Positions 22,016 to 32,876 of a DNA stretch of 64,000 nucleotides are shown in pieces. Made by a program: the position numbers and the translations under genes. Under the pieces are notes generated by a model that searched no databases, was not told the origin of the DNA, and saw nothing but the letters and a program-made list of their open reading frames with translations. Position 1 is the stretch's first letter. Every line of letters begins with the position of its first letter. The DNA is taken from contig JAECYW010000005.1 of NCBI GenBank assembly GCA_023014335.1, positions 806,001 through 870,000 on the forward strand, given 5' to 3'. This stretch comes from Galerina marginata (Eukaryota > Basidiomycota > Agaricomycetes > Agaricales > Galerinaceae).

Positions 22016-24385
22016 GGTAAGAGGATGGTAGCAGACGTGATGAGAAAATTTGACACTCCTCGTTAGTCTTTTAAATATCTGACCAAACCAGTACGGCGCT
22101 AAGCGCGCTGAGCCCGTGAGTTGAGCGAAGTGAATCATATACATAGGCTCAATGCATGATGCGGTTTCGTAAAACAATAGAGAGGGAAGCCCAGCGAATA
22201 ACGTAACGTCTGCATCCACGTTCTGAAACCGGTGACGAAACAAAAGATCAGATCTAGAGATACGAATCAATTCGGTCACGGCGTAAACTTCAGCGCTAGG
22301 CCTAGGAGAGTGCAAGGAGTTCTCGTATCACATCAGGGACATGGGACAGTTTGAGGTACTATATCAACAATACCGAGATTGAACATGGCAGCATGGCTTA
22401 GGAGGAGATGACGAGACTGATGAATCGTCAAAGAGCGCAGGTTCTCTGTTATCGCTGCCCATAACAGTCGCTCTCGCGCTCCAGCTCTGCGGAGCAGGTC
22501 GAGGATCGCTTATGGGGGTAAGTAACTGTAACGGTAGTGAACAAGTAGTGAACTGTGAATCAGGCCAGAGTCATCATTTAAGATCATTACATAAGATCAG
22601 TGTGTGGAGTTCCGCATAACAATATTGAGATACATAGTCAGAGTATTACCGCCATTTTCTGATCGCCCTGACCCTCTGAATGTTGCCCAAATCGAATAAG
22701 CAAGTACGTGAACGCGTGAACTCCCATGACACCGCCACTTGCAAATACTCGATACCTTGTATGCAGGGATTGCATAGTGAGTCCTAGTGTCGTCGGCACA
22801 ATAAGTTAGAATAACCGCATTTCCAACGCATTTCCCACTGAAAATTAGCAAAAGACGTTTGTCGTCGCGTCGATTCAACGCGACGCAAAACCCTTGACGG
22901 TCCACATTTGGTTCAACTTGAAGTGAACACCCGGTCAACACAACCGCAATGGGGCATGGAACTTGACTTGGTAAGTAACGCTCTTTCCTGCTGTTGATGA
23001 CGACGATAATGACTTGACCTCATGTAGAATATCATACGGATGCTGTATACATAAGTCAAAAAGCTAATTGCAATAACCTGTGTGTATCGTAGTTGCAATA
23101 AAATTTCTCCTCACTTCCTGTACCCGACCACCACTAACACAACGAGTACTCTCGTCGTCTCTATCAATCCTCGCCCGCCTGCTCGAGGACTCTCCACTCT
23201 GTTACCATACCAGAACACATTCGGTGAATGACTTGTGGCCAAGGGAAAAGCAGTCTATCCAGAATTACAGCCGTTGGTATAAAAGAGTACGTCGCCTCTG
23301 TCTCAAGGATCAATGGACGCCGTTGCGTTGTTTTCTTTATGAGCTACAGTGTTGTAATCTGGGATGTGAGGGCGTGTAGGCATGACGGCCCGACTCCTCT
23401 CCAACTCATGCAAACCACCTTGCTTACTCCATCCTCTCCACCGATCGCGCAACAAGGCTGGGGAAGTGAAGCTAGTTCCTCATCTCAGGCTCTTGGATCT
23501 GGATAGTGCTAGTGATCTAGCGCACCTTTACAGCCCTCAGGTTCAAATCTGATCATGACAGCCAATCCAGCAGCTAGATCAATTCTCAATGTGACTCACC
23601 TTCCCCGAGTGCTTAATCTAAAGCCGCCCGCGTTTCATCATGAATCCATGGACAATGTTCATTCAATTACAGAGGTCCATTTTTCATTTTCGAGTCAGCC
23701 CACCTATATAGGGCTTAGCCTCCCTCGGGGTGCTTACGCAGCGACAGGTCAGCAGTTGATGAGGGCCACAACTGACAAGTGGATGCCAGCGAGATTCTTC
23801 AGTAGATTTGAAATCGAGTCAGCCTCGAATATTGTCCTGGTCTCTGCGCGACGGCCCTGAGTGCTTATGCGCTCACAGGTCTGGCTATCTGGACCACAGA
23901 GTGTCCATCCCACCCTGCAAAGGTCATCATCGACAGCTCGCCTGCTCCTGCCTCCATTTTATTATCCTATATTTGGTGCTACAAAGATGAGTCGGGTGCG
24001 CGTTGGATCTGGATTAATATTGTGTTATGCGCTCGCAGGATGTCGAGACTTCATAATTCACTCAGGGTCAACACTCGAAGGTGAGAGAATGTTCGTTCTT
24101 CCAATTACGGGAAGTCGAACGAAGGTGCTTAACCCTAGACTTTATATATGTTAGGGGAATTTATCCAGTCGAAATTTTATTTTGCCGGGCCTGGAGCTAC
24201 TCACAGGAGTGTGGAGTCTCCTCCCAGGCATATACATATCTTAAGGGCCGCAGTGGCACAACACAACCATGGTCTGACTCGTCCTCAGCCATAAATATGA
24301 GGTTAGGCAGTGTCGGTCAAGCAACAACCTCGGTCTCTCCTTTTCCGACTTTATCTTGTATTCCCCTTCCCCGTCTCCGTCTGTT
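22016..24385. other. No clear gene; scattered short repeats
   Basis: Upstream of two divergently placed genes. Around 23,690-24,040 several related pieces recur (GAGTCAGCC..., GTGCTTA(T/C)GC...ACAGG, TTATGCGCTCGCAGGATGTC), one of which is also found near 30,430. No coherent coding sequence was seen. Confidence 0.35.
23640..23715 (+). repeat. Dispersed repeat with ATGGACAATGT start, copy 1
   Basis: ATGGACAATGTTCATTC...CAGAGG...TTTTCGAGTCAGCC matches the minus strand at about 44,096-44,025. Confidence 0.5.
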
Positions 24386-26045
24386 ATGTGTTCCAAGGAA
24401 GATCCTCGCGTCCTTTGTCTCGCCGAGCATCCTCGCAAAGATTTCGACGGGGCTACTGAACGCGTCGAGATAGAAGACGGCGAAATTTCTCGACGGTCTG
24501 TAAGGCGATCTTCTCGCTTGAGAGATATGAAAGACCGATCTGCTGTTGTGCATGCAACGCCACCAAACATCCGTGAAAAGTTGTCCAAGACCTGTGATAT
24601 GTGCCGAGAGAAGAAAACTAAAGTACTTTATGGTCCCTTACCTCCTTTGATACACTAATCGTTGGTTTAGTGTTCTGGTCAGCGCCCTGCTTGCTTGCGC
24701 TGCACAAACCGAGGCCTCAATTGCAAATATCCCGAAGTGAAAGGTCAAATCCGCCCTCCAAAGGTTCCCCACGTCAGACCCCCTCCAGTGTGCCACTCAC
24801 AAACTCAAGGCCGTTGGAAAAGTGCTGGTGATCCTTCAACCTTGTTTCGCTCTTCCTGCCGTCCACAAAGCGAGGCCAGAGAGCGCGCAAACCCGGGGCG
24901 CCCCTTGAGGTTGACCCCGAAAGTTTCCTATGGTTCCATCCCACTTACCAGAGGCGCGCCGGGGCTCATCAGTCAACCATACGGCTCTGGTTTTGGGCCA
25001 ACTTCAGAGAGTTTGGGTCTTCATTTTAACTATGATTACCCCGAATCCAAGGGAATCGTACCAGACCATCAATTCTGTCCACCTGCTCAAACTCACGAAA
25101 CAGCAGAAGCGACGAGATACCCCAACCCGGCCACCATGTCACTGCAGGAATCCTATCGTCGATTCAATTTCGGAATATCCAGGTGATTCTCTATCATCAT
25201 ATTTCTAGATTGATTGACTTAAGCGACCAAAAAGCCTTTCTCCGTCATCTTTTCCGCCACCTGCGATCCACAATCCCATTTTGTATAACTTTCGACAAGC
25301 GACTCCGAAGGCAAAGTTCACTTCTCGTGACGAAGATCACAATGCCTTATATGCTTCAGGATACATGGAAAACAGTGGCGACCAATTAAGTCAATTTGTT
25401 CACTTTGTATCAACAAAATAATGTGCTGATGACAGTTGCTTAGGTCTTGGTGAATTGCGGTATCCAACCCCGCAGCACAGTGATCACGGCAATTATCCGA
25501 CTTCATTTGGCCTAGAACTTGCATCCCCAGAGCCATCTATTCCAATCAACTCCAGTGTTTCCAATATGAAACCACCATACCAACTCTTTGGCATTGGATC
25601 GTCTTCACCGCCACCTCCGACTCGAATCCACAATTCCATTTTTGATACCTTTCGACAAGCGAAAACTTCAAAGGCAAAGTTCGCTGCTTGTGACGAAGAT
25701 CTCAGAGCATTTTATGCTCCACGAGATAGTCATGGTCAATTTTTTCACTTTCTCTGAACCAAAATGAGTGCTCATAATAATCGCTTAGATCTTGGTGAAT
25801 TGCGTTACCTGAACTCACTACCCGGTGATCGTGGTGATCGTGGCAGTTTTCCAACCGCAATGGGCCTCGGACTTACATCCCCAGCAACGTCTATTTTAAC
25901 CAACGCCAGCGCTTTCAAGATGAAACCACACCAACTCTATGGCAGTGAGGATCATGTTGATTATGGTCTTTCCCCACAAGCACATTATACCGATATCACA
26001 GTCTCAACTACACTGGCAAATGGCAACAATTCTCTTAATTTATAA
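24386..26045 (+). CDS. Zn2Cys6 (Gal4-type) transcriptional regulator (483 aa)
   Basis: Five exons: 24386-24622, 24671-25182, 25235-25389, 25444-25734 and 25789-26045. All junctions keep phase and sum to 484 codons. The zinc cluster is CDMCREKKTK (residues 70-79) joined across intron 1 to CSGQRPACLRCTNRGLNC, giving C-x2-C-x6-C-x6-C-x2-C-x6-C. A basic stretch (RRSVRRSSRLRDMKDR) precedes it. The rest is low-complexity and built from repeated exon units: LGELRY..., a GLxLxSP segment, and PPxxIHNxIxxxFRQAxxxKAKF. No fungal_trans middle domain is seen. It is probably a nuclear DNA-binding protein of unknown targets. The ATG at 24,386 is the first in frame. Confidence 0.8.
25235..26045 (+). repeat. 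Tandemly duplicated exon-intron units inside the regulator gene
   Basis: The introns 25,390-25,443 and 25,735-25,788 start GTCAATTT and end TTGCTTAG or TCGCTTAG, and are followed by CTTGGTGAATTGCG. The exon ends before them share TTTCGACAAGCGA and GGCAAAGTTC with GACGAAGATC. This shows duplication of an exon plus its intron. Confidence 0.7.
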
Positions 26046-26757
26046 TCCTAGTAATCTGAACATCTATTCCTGTCCAGCTTGCTCTAACCTCTCGGGCGAG
26101 GCTCGGGGGCTCCCATTGTGTTTGTCAGGCCTTTCTGTATTATTATTCCGCAATGCAGTCAATGATTTACCAGAGTGACGCTATGAGTGAAACTGAGAGG
26201 CTCCATCCTGATGAGTGTTCGTAGCACGAAATGACTCATATGTGGCTCCTGAGTGGAGGGACTTGAATAAGAGATGGATGGCAGGAATGATGGCGTCAGT
26301 ACGGAGAGTTCGGGAACCAAAACAACAACGGGTTGTGCATGATTAAACAGAGAAATGAAGGCCAGTTATCTACATGGCTATTGGGTCAAGGCAGAGCAAA
26401 AGTTCGGAAACATTTCTGAATACCGTTGTAGTTGTGACGTCACTAGGTGGTACGAAGAAGAATGACGTGGAGAGGCAGAGCAGTGGCTTGAGGTATTAAA
26501 GGCGCGGCGCGTAAGACTATAGATCATTAGATGACCTTCAATGTCACCGACTCACCGTTCACGTGCATTTCCTCTGACTGTTATTTCGGCTACTTTCTGA
26601 CCCACAGGGAGGGTGAAAAGGTGAGGCTTGAAGTGGATTCATGACCTTCGGGGTTGATGGCCAATCGACGACCCTACGAAAGTGAATGAAGGCGGCATAT
26701 TAGATACGATTTTGAGAACATAAGTATGTCTCGTCAAGTGGAGTTGGTTGTAAGCTG
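26046..26757. other. No gene seen
   Basis: The 3' flank of the regulator. No recognisable features. Confidence 0.35.
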
Positions 26758-26850
26758 TGGGTTGCGATTAAAACACGACTTTCAAGGGCTTCCCGAAAAA
26801 TGTCTTGTTGAACATCGCCGCTGAACGCTGTGCTTTGAAGGGTGGCCAGA
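26758..26850 (+). repeat. Dispersed repeat (AAAACACGACTTTCAAGGG), copy 1
   Basis: Related to 43,545-43,615. Both sit just upstream of a GCCAAACACGCTGGC box. Confidence 0.6.
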
Positions 26851-26948
26851 GCAAGTAGACATTCGCATCGAAGGGAGAACGCAAGATCAAGAGTCCAAGA
26901 CGATCACGCTGGAAAGAGCCAGGTGCTTTATTTGGTTCAACCTCCTCT

Positions 26949-26963
26949 GCCAAACACGCTGGC
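26949..26963 (+). repeat. GCCAAACACGCTGGC box, copy 2
   Basis: Identical to the box at 6,787. Confidence 0.55.
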
Positions 26964-27058
26964 TCTGGTTGACGCCGCGTGGGTCACTCGCACAGTGCTG
27001 AGTGCACACCAATCACACCAATATGTACCACACTTCCATCCGACATCGTCTTTGCTGG

Positions 27059-27086
27059 ACCTGCGTCGGGATAGCCCTTTGCAGGT
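27059..27086 (+). repeat. GGGATAG hairpin motif, copy 7
   Basis: Core GGGATAGCCC, outer arms ACCTGC and GCAGGT. Confidence 0.65.
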
Positions 27087-27268
27087 TTTCTGTATTGTTT
27101 CTCTACGCTCTACGCTGCCTTCTACACCTGTATAGATCTCTGCTTCCAACTGGGTACGTGTTTTCAGTCAATGTTTCTCCGTCGCTGAACATCGTCTCCA
27201 GCTTTTCTTTTTTCTCTCGTTCCTTGTCAGCCATTCCGGCTTCGGTGTCACGGCACTTTATTGGCATT

Positions 27269-27294
27269 GCTGCACCGGGATAGCCCTCTGCAGC
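27269..27294 (+). repeat. GGGATAG hairpin motif, copy 8
   Basis: Core GGGATAGCCC, outer arms GCTGCA and TGCAGC, perfectly paired. Copy 4 has GTTGCA at the equivalent place. Confidence 0.65.
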
Positions 27295-27436
27295 ATTCTA
27301 ATATCTGCCCACGGCGTCGACTTGGCCTTTCGCTCCTATGTCGTTCTGCCCATTTTTCCACCAAGACAATCCAAAGCTTTCTGTCCCGGTCTCTCAAATG
27401 GATTCAGGAGACTAACGTCGGCCTTCAATGTGGTAT

Positions 27437-27460
27437 TTGCACCGGGATAACCCTCTGCAA
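27437..27460 (+). repeat. GGGATAG hairpin motif, copy 9
   Basis: Core GGGATAACCC, outer arms TTGCA and TGCAA. It lies 34 bp before the small spliced gene. Confidence 0.65.
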
Positions 27461-27494
27461 TGATCCATCGTCTCTGCTTCCGCCTTTCGCGTCG

Positions 27495-27866
27495 ATGATA
27501 GTTCAGGCACGCCGAACTCCCTCAAATTTATTCAGAGACGCTGTTAAACTCAGAACCAGGAACGCTGAAGAACAGAAGGAGCGCAACACAGGCCTCGAAG
27601 ACGAAGGCCTAGATGAGTAAGTCGTTGGTTTATGAATTAAGCAACCGAAGTGGCCTAACTTTTTAGAATTTCATTCGGTCTTGAGCCAGTAGATGGGATT
27701 TACATATTTTTTCCGCGCGTCGCCGTATATGTAGGCCATTGCTTTTTTGTACTCACTCTATGCCCAACGTTCCTCATTACTTTGATAGCATCAACGTCGC
27801 GCTTCCAGCTCTCAGAGCACACTCTACCCTCCTTCCTTCCTAGTTATGTCTCGGCTTCGCTATTAA
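27495..27866 (+). CDS. Small spliced gene of unknown function, copy 2 (87 aa)
   Basis: Exons 27495-27616, 27667-27730 and 27789-27866 give 88 codons with TAA. The protein begins MIVQARRTPSNLFRD and carries the NTGLEDEGLDE acidic stretch and FGLEPVDGIY like copy 1. The introns start GTAAGT and GTAGGC at the same places as in copy 1. Relative to copy 1 it has two extra codons (in frame) and a longer C-terminus (SFLVMSRLRY). It sits between hairpins 9 and 10. No family recognised. Confidence 0.5.
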
Positions 27867-27870
27867 TAAC

Positions 27871-27897
27871 GTTTGCACCGGGACCGCCCTCTGCAGC
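27871..27897 (+). repeat. GGGATAG hairpin motif, copy 10
   Basis: Core GGGACCGCCC between TTTGCA and TGCAGC. It starts 5 bp after the stop of the small gene. Confidence 0.6.
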
Positions 27898-28040
27898 ATT
27901 CTATTAGCCTTTCCAAGGAGTGCCCTACAACCACCACCGGTACCATCAGCAATGAGGTGCCCTTGTCGTTGCGCTTCAGATCACGTGACCAAACACCCTC
28001 GTCGCGTACAATCACGTCTAGACTCTATGTTCGAATCGCC

Positions 28041-29127
28041 TTACTTGCTTATTGGATGGCTGCTGGCTCCAGAATCTCCAGAATACGTAGGGTTCTGTTG
28101 ACGCAAAGCTTGACTTTCATCGTTCTCTTCTTCGTCAGATTCTTCTTGACTCAGTCCTCCTCCATCTTCGTCATCGGAATTGGCTGCAGGACCAAGCCCT
28201 TCAGGACCAAACCTTCTTCGTTGCAGGTGTTCGGCTCGATCCTGCTTGGCTCGCAGAGCGGCTGCCGCCCGTTTAGCTCCTCGAGGACATTTTTTCTTGC
28301 CAGCAACGTTTCCATCGCCACCACCTCCGCCTCCGTTGCCGCCGCCGTCGCCGGCATTTATCTGTCTCTGTTGCCTTTCTCGCCTTCCTTTGGTGGACTT
28401 GGCTGCTCCTTTTCCACCCCTTCCACTACCGCCCGCTCCTTTACGGCTGGTCTTTCCGCCTTGCCCGTTATTCCCCTTGCGTGCAGCTCCTCCATTACCG
28501 GTAACAGCAACTTCAACCCCCCTTTGCTGATGAGCCTGCACTTTGGATTTCTGAGGATTGAATTTGCTGACCAGTTGTTTCTGGCCCACTATCTGGGTCC
28601 ATCCCATCAACGTCCATATCCACGTCTATGTTCTGAAAATCCCGCACCACAATTCCAGGGAAATGGTTCTGTTTGAGCATATCCACTGGACTTATGCCAG
28701 TACCTTCTGTTTCAGAGGGTGGTGATGAAGACTGCATCAGGAAAGAAGTCGTGCAAAGGCTGCATGGGTTTGGACAAGGGTTGTTAATATCTTGCTGCGA
28801 TGAGAGGCCGCAGGGTGAATTTACGAAGCTAGAAATCTGCGACACATCAAGGTCTCCCGCGTAGGAGTTTTCATCGGGTACGCGTAAAAGGTCGCCTAAG
28901 CATCTTTCGATCCGGGGCGTTTCAGGCAGGTTCCATTGGCTTTCCTGCAGCGAATGCCAACCGCGGAGCAAATTTCCAGAGTGCAACGGCGTCATATCTC
29001 CTGGGTAAAGGGTTTGCAAACTCCAATCCAACGCGTTGGTCGCCGCTTCCGGAGGCGGGGTAGGGAAGGCGCTTGCAAGTTTAGAGCCGGTCATTTCTTG
29101 CCTGGGTTTCTCCCTTTCTGAAGCCAT
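28041..29127 (-). CDS. Unrecognised gene: acidic/Pro-rich N-part, basic Gly-rich C-part, one frameshift
   Basis: Minus strand: an ATG at 29,127 opens a 204-codon frame (MASEREKPRQEMTGSKLASA ... DVDMDVDGMDPDSG) that stops right after a run of six G (plus-strand C run 28,517-28,522). The +1 frame continues open to 28,041 with a Gly/Lys/Arg-rich region (KKKCPRGAKRAAAALRAKQD) and an acidic tail (SDDEDGG, ESDEEENDES). A single-base change in the G run would make one protein of about 360 aa, so a homopolymer indel or assembly error is more likely than programmed shifting. No domain recognised. It looks disordered and nucleic-acid-binding by composition only. Confidence 0.45.
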
Positions 29128-29269
29128 AGGTTGCTGCTGGCCAGGGCAAGGGCGACCAGAATCCAGGGAGGGCGGCCATGCAAAAGGATCTTCAGCCCCA
29201 AGCGAGGAGTTAGGAGCATGGCTTTGAGAAGTCTGCCAACAAGCTGGTTAGAGGGAATGAACTTCATGC

Positions 29270-29566
29270 TCAGCCAAAGGACAGGTTTTCCTGCTGAGAT
29301 GGAACCGACAGAAGATACTCTGGGCAGTCTACCCTGCAGGCCAGCAGGCAGCTTAGCTTTGAAGGTAGGGCACCAAGTATTTCTGGAAGCTGGCTTGAAC
29401 TGGCTTCTAAAAATGCCAGCAACGATCGGCACTCAGAGGGCGAAAAGGCGACGGCGTTGGGCGACTCTACTCCTAGAAAAGCGCCCATAGGAGGTCGCCT
29501 GGAATGACGCCAGCGGTGTCGGAAGACGGCTACATGGCAGCCGCCAGAGGAGCGGTTTTCGAACAC
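29270..29566 (-). CDS. Possible upstream exon of the 28-kb gene
   Basis: A minus-strand open frame with natural composition (FSPSECRSLLAFLEASSSQL, PEILGALPSKLSCLL). It lies just upstream of the 29,127 start, in the same direction, and may be an earlier exon. I could not fix splice sites. Confidence 0.25.
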   Translation of the reverse strand: MFENRSSGGCHVAVFRHRWRHSRRPPMGAFLGVESPNAVAFSPSECRSLLAFLEASSSQLPEILGALPSKLSCLLACRVDCPEYLLSVPSQQENLSFG

Positions 29567-29639
29567 CCGGACTTAACCGGATCAGCGGGGCGAATGCTGC
29601 CAATCTCGGGACAAGGGCGCCAGCCTTTGTCACGGAGAT

Positions 29640-30709
29640 TTGCGGCCCTGGCCCTGGCAGCGCGCAGCGCTGCAGGTCGCGCGCTGGTGGCTCTACATAA
29701 CGCCGTATGGATCAATAAAAAAGTAATAATTTGTCAAGCAGGCTGGATTAATTACTATGCTCAGAGCCTCTCCTGAAAACCGCCCAGAAATCACACAAGC
29801 AGCAGCATATCCCGCCAGAACCCCTTGGTGCCATAGCTACTCTCCTGGAACAGGGGCCAAAGACCAACAGACCTGTAACGGATAAAATAAGTGCGCGGCG
29901 GAGAGCGATAAGTAAAATATGTACAGATGCCTCGAGGGATTGATGGCGTGCTTGTCGTATGTACGAAAGGAAAGCCAGGAATTGCCAAAGTCGCCGCAGG
30001 TCTCTCCGAGCAGCCGCATTCTGTCCCTTTTAGCTAGCAGAGAGCCTGAGCTACCTGAGAAACAAACCTGCTAATGGAAGCCGAGCATCATTCCTTTTGA
30101 TCGCAAACTTGCCCCCCAAACTTGACAGCTGAATTCATGAAGGCTTCCGGGTTCATCAGCTTCCGTTTGCTACTTGACGCCGTCAATTAAGGGAAATCAA
30201 AATTAAACTTGAAAAAAAACATACACTCATCTGCGGTTCCTTGATATACTCTGTGCACCTATCTCTTCAGTAACACGAGTGAGCCATAAACTCGGGCAAT
30301 AAATTCATGTAGGTTGGCACCAGGACAACTACTTCGGTTACTGAAAATGATGCGGCTCTGAAAAACAATTGAAGCTTAGTAAAAATAATCATCGTCTAAG
30401 CAATGTTCCAGCTTTATTTGGATTGTTATGCTCTCGCGGGATGTCACATTGGGAAGCGACTTCATAATCATAAAGCAATCGAAGTTGAGTAAGATTTTAA
30501 AGATTTACCAGACGTGGTCTTCTTAATTATGAGTTGGAGGTTTTAGACATCCAAACTTGAAACTGGGTAAGAACTTAAAACCCTAGAGGCCATCCAGTGC
30601 TACATAGACAATTTGTACAGGTACAACGGCGTATACAGGGGGATTAATGAGCGTATGTATATTGATACTCGACTGAATTTGTCCAGAGTGCCACCTGTGC
30701 ATTGTGCTC
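29640..30709. other. No gene seen
   Basis: The 3' side of kinase-like gene 2 (minus strand). The 30,590-30,700 part matches the 3' flank of kinase-like gene 1. Confidence 0.35.
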
Positions 30710-32646
30710 TTAACCTTCTAGCTTAGCTACAGGCACTGGCCAGAGCTTCATCCACATCTTCACTAACATGTGGTCATCTTCGCTCGTGATTGCCATCGTT
30801 CTCCCAGGCCACAGGATGGAGTCATTGCGGTTGTAAGGATAAAAGACCTGATCTGACATCCCTGACCAGTCAAAATCGATTACTTTCAGAATCACCTTGC
30901 CATTCTGTTTCACGAGCGAACCATTCTTGTTGAGGTTGATCATTATGTTATTCGGTCGCAAATCGCCATGGACGAAGTTCTTCTCCTGAAGGGCCTTCAG
31001 AATAGCTTCGTAAATGACTGTTTCAATAGCGCCCTTTTCAGCCTGCGCTTGCTCTGGATGGTCAATGCCGAAGTCGTGAAGTGTTAACCAGCCAGCTTGG
31101 CCTTCTTCGGGAGGAGCAAGATACTCCATAAAAACCATTGCAAGACCGTCATGCAGGCGCTTGTGCCACCTCAACAACTGAGGCGCCAGCCCTTTATCGT
31201 CGAGATGCAAGTGAACATCAATCCCATATTGCTCTTGCATGCGGAGGCAAATTATCTTTACGATGTACCGTTCTGCAGATTCCATCTTTGCGACAAGAGT
31301 GCTGTCGTTGTTCAGGTATTTTTTGAGATGCCATTTGTCGCTCCGGAATTGCCCTAGGTATAGACGATAAGGCTCGATGGTCGCGATTATGTCTGTGCAT
31401 GGGATGATGCGGGGGTGGTCTGGGTTGGTAGTCTTGATCAGGGGAGGAATTTCGCTAACCAAACTTTTGAAAAAAAAGAATACGCAAATAAAATGCAATC
31501 AAACCTACGTCAAATCTAGAAGTGCGGTTTTTAACGCGTACAACATTGATGTTGCCGTGCGTTCGTTCCCGGAATAACCATTACGCTCCAGATATACTGT
31601 AGCAAGAAGGCCAATGATTGGATCCGACTGTTTCGCATAGCAGAAGCCACCGCTTATCTTCAGATATGTCCCTACAGAAGGCATAAGTTCAGCTAAAGGG
31701 CGAGACGACCTCACCCACCATTAAGAGAGATTAAAAAAACGGGGGCTCCAGTCAAAGAGGGGTCAGGCATGGAGGACAGATATTGCGCATAGGATATTCG
31801 AAGTTGGGTGTCAGAGGAATTATCCTCGACCGGGCTAACTTGAGCCATAATGAGCGGTAGGTTGGTGGAGCCACGCTTCAGTAAGTAGGTAAGGTCGGCA
31901 TTGTAGACTCCCACAGATTTGGGACGTTTTATTACCCAGAAATGTTGGTTGTCATTGGGAAAGATGATCTTCAGACCTTCCAGGAAACTGTCATGGAGAC
32001 CTCTACACTTGTTCAAATTTTCGCCTACAGATCCTATTAAATTTGATCCAGCCGTTGCTGCATCCTTTAAACCCAGAGGGATTCTGGATCCCGGGAATTT
32101 GAGTGGGCCACCGAGTGCTACATATAAGAATTGACGGAATGCAGAGTGCATGAGTTCAAGTGGAGGGAATTGAACGGTTTTCAAAGGTTGGATCTCCATT
32201 ACTTGAGATAACGGCTTCTCCACATGAACAGCCGCCGGAATCGGACCCTCAGTTGCGTCATGTTTAATGTTCAGAGGGCCTGGGGGAGGCGGCATTTGTT
32301 TGCCTGAGACTTTGATCTTTTTAGACAACGGCTCTAGTTGCTCTGAGAGAGACGGTTCTGGTGGCTCTGTGAGAGGCCGCTTCTTCGAACAGGTCTCAAC
32401 CACAAGATGAGCTTTATCTACTTTCCTTACAACACAAGGACTTACCTCCCTCGCCTCGCAATGCCGTTGGCCTATGCTTGCTCCTGAATCATTCGACCTC
32501 TGCTGATTTCTGGTGTAGAAATTGTTCAACTCGTCCTCGTTTTGGCCGTCACTTCGAGAGATGATGGATAGAAAAAAAGTTGAAAGATATTGTGTAGAGG
32601 TAAAAAGAATGTCTCGTATGTCACGCTGTTGTTGAATCCGATCCAT
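30710..32646 (-). CDS. Kinase-like protein 2 (611 aa)
   Basis: Minus strand exons 32,646-31,719, 31,671-31,509 and 31,454-30,710 sum to 612 codons with matching phases and the same intron positions as gene 1. It starts MDRIQQQRDIRDIL. It has an insertion relative to gene 1 (EPSLSEQLEPLSKK and VMEI). Kinase-like motifs: MVFMEYLAPPEEG, FVHGDLRPNNIMI and LKVIDFDWSG, so the Asp lost in gene 1 is kept here. The gene pair is inverted, about 13.7 kb apart, and includes shared 3' flank. It is likely the functional member. The substrate is unknown; similar agaric proteins resemble small-molecule-kinase-type folds by the HGD...N and IDFDW motifs. Confidence 0.75.
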
Positions 32647-32781
32647 TCGCTTGTCGTATAAGTTCAAGTGCATGAACGTGCATGAACATGGACGTCGGAC
32701 ATGTACAATGACGACTTTGTTGAATGCAAGCACGAGATCACATGACAAGGAAGAGAATATTATTTGATTCAACCTCCTTTG

Positions 32782-32796
32782 CCAAACACCCTGGCT
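32782..32796 (+). repeat. GCCAAACACCCTGGC box, copy 3
   Basis: One-base variant of the box. It lies just upstream of kinase-like gene 2. Confidence 0.5.
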
Positions 32797-32848
32797 GTGT
32801 TGTCGACCCACTGCACGCTGTCAGTCCTAATTCCATCGTCTCTGCTGG

Positions 32849-32876
32849 ACCCGCGTCGGGATAGCCCTTCGCAGGT
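32849..32876 (+). repeat. GGGATAG hairpin motif, copy 11
   Basis: Core GGGATAGCCC, outer arms ACCCGC and GCAGGT with one mismatch. Confidence 0.6.

Larger units (their letters stand above)
26893..28052 (+). repeat. Hairpin module, copy 2
   Basis: Same order as 6,723-7,885: box, hairpin, 210-bp segment, hairpin, about 170-bp segment, hairpin, small spliced gene, hairpin. It differs from copy 1 by point changes and small indels, so it is older than the transposon pair. Confidence 0.75.

Noticed and set aside
24241..24588. Minus-strand frame opposite the zinc-cluster exon
   Set aside because: Shadow of the regulator's first exon, whose zinc cluster and splice phase are convincing.
7850..28052. 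GTTCGAATCGCC shared by both module copies as a tRNA B box, implying a SINE
   Set aside because: No matching A box or tRNA fold was found at the proper distance upstream.
6723..28052. Spaced hairpins as a CRISPR-like array
   Set aside because: Spacing is irregular (about 100-440 bp), repeats vary in sequence, and the setting is eukaryotic.
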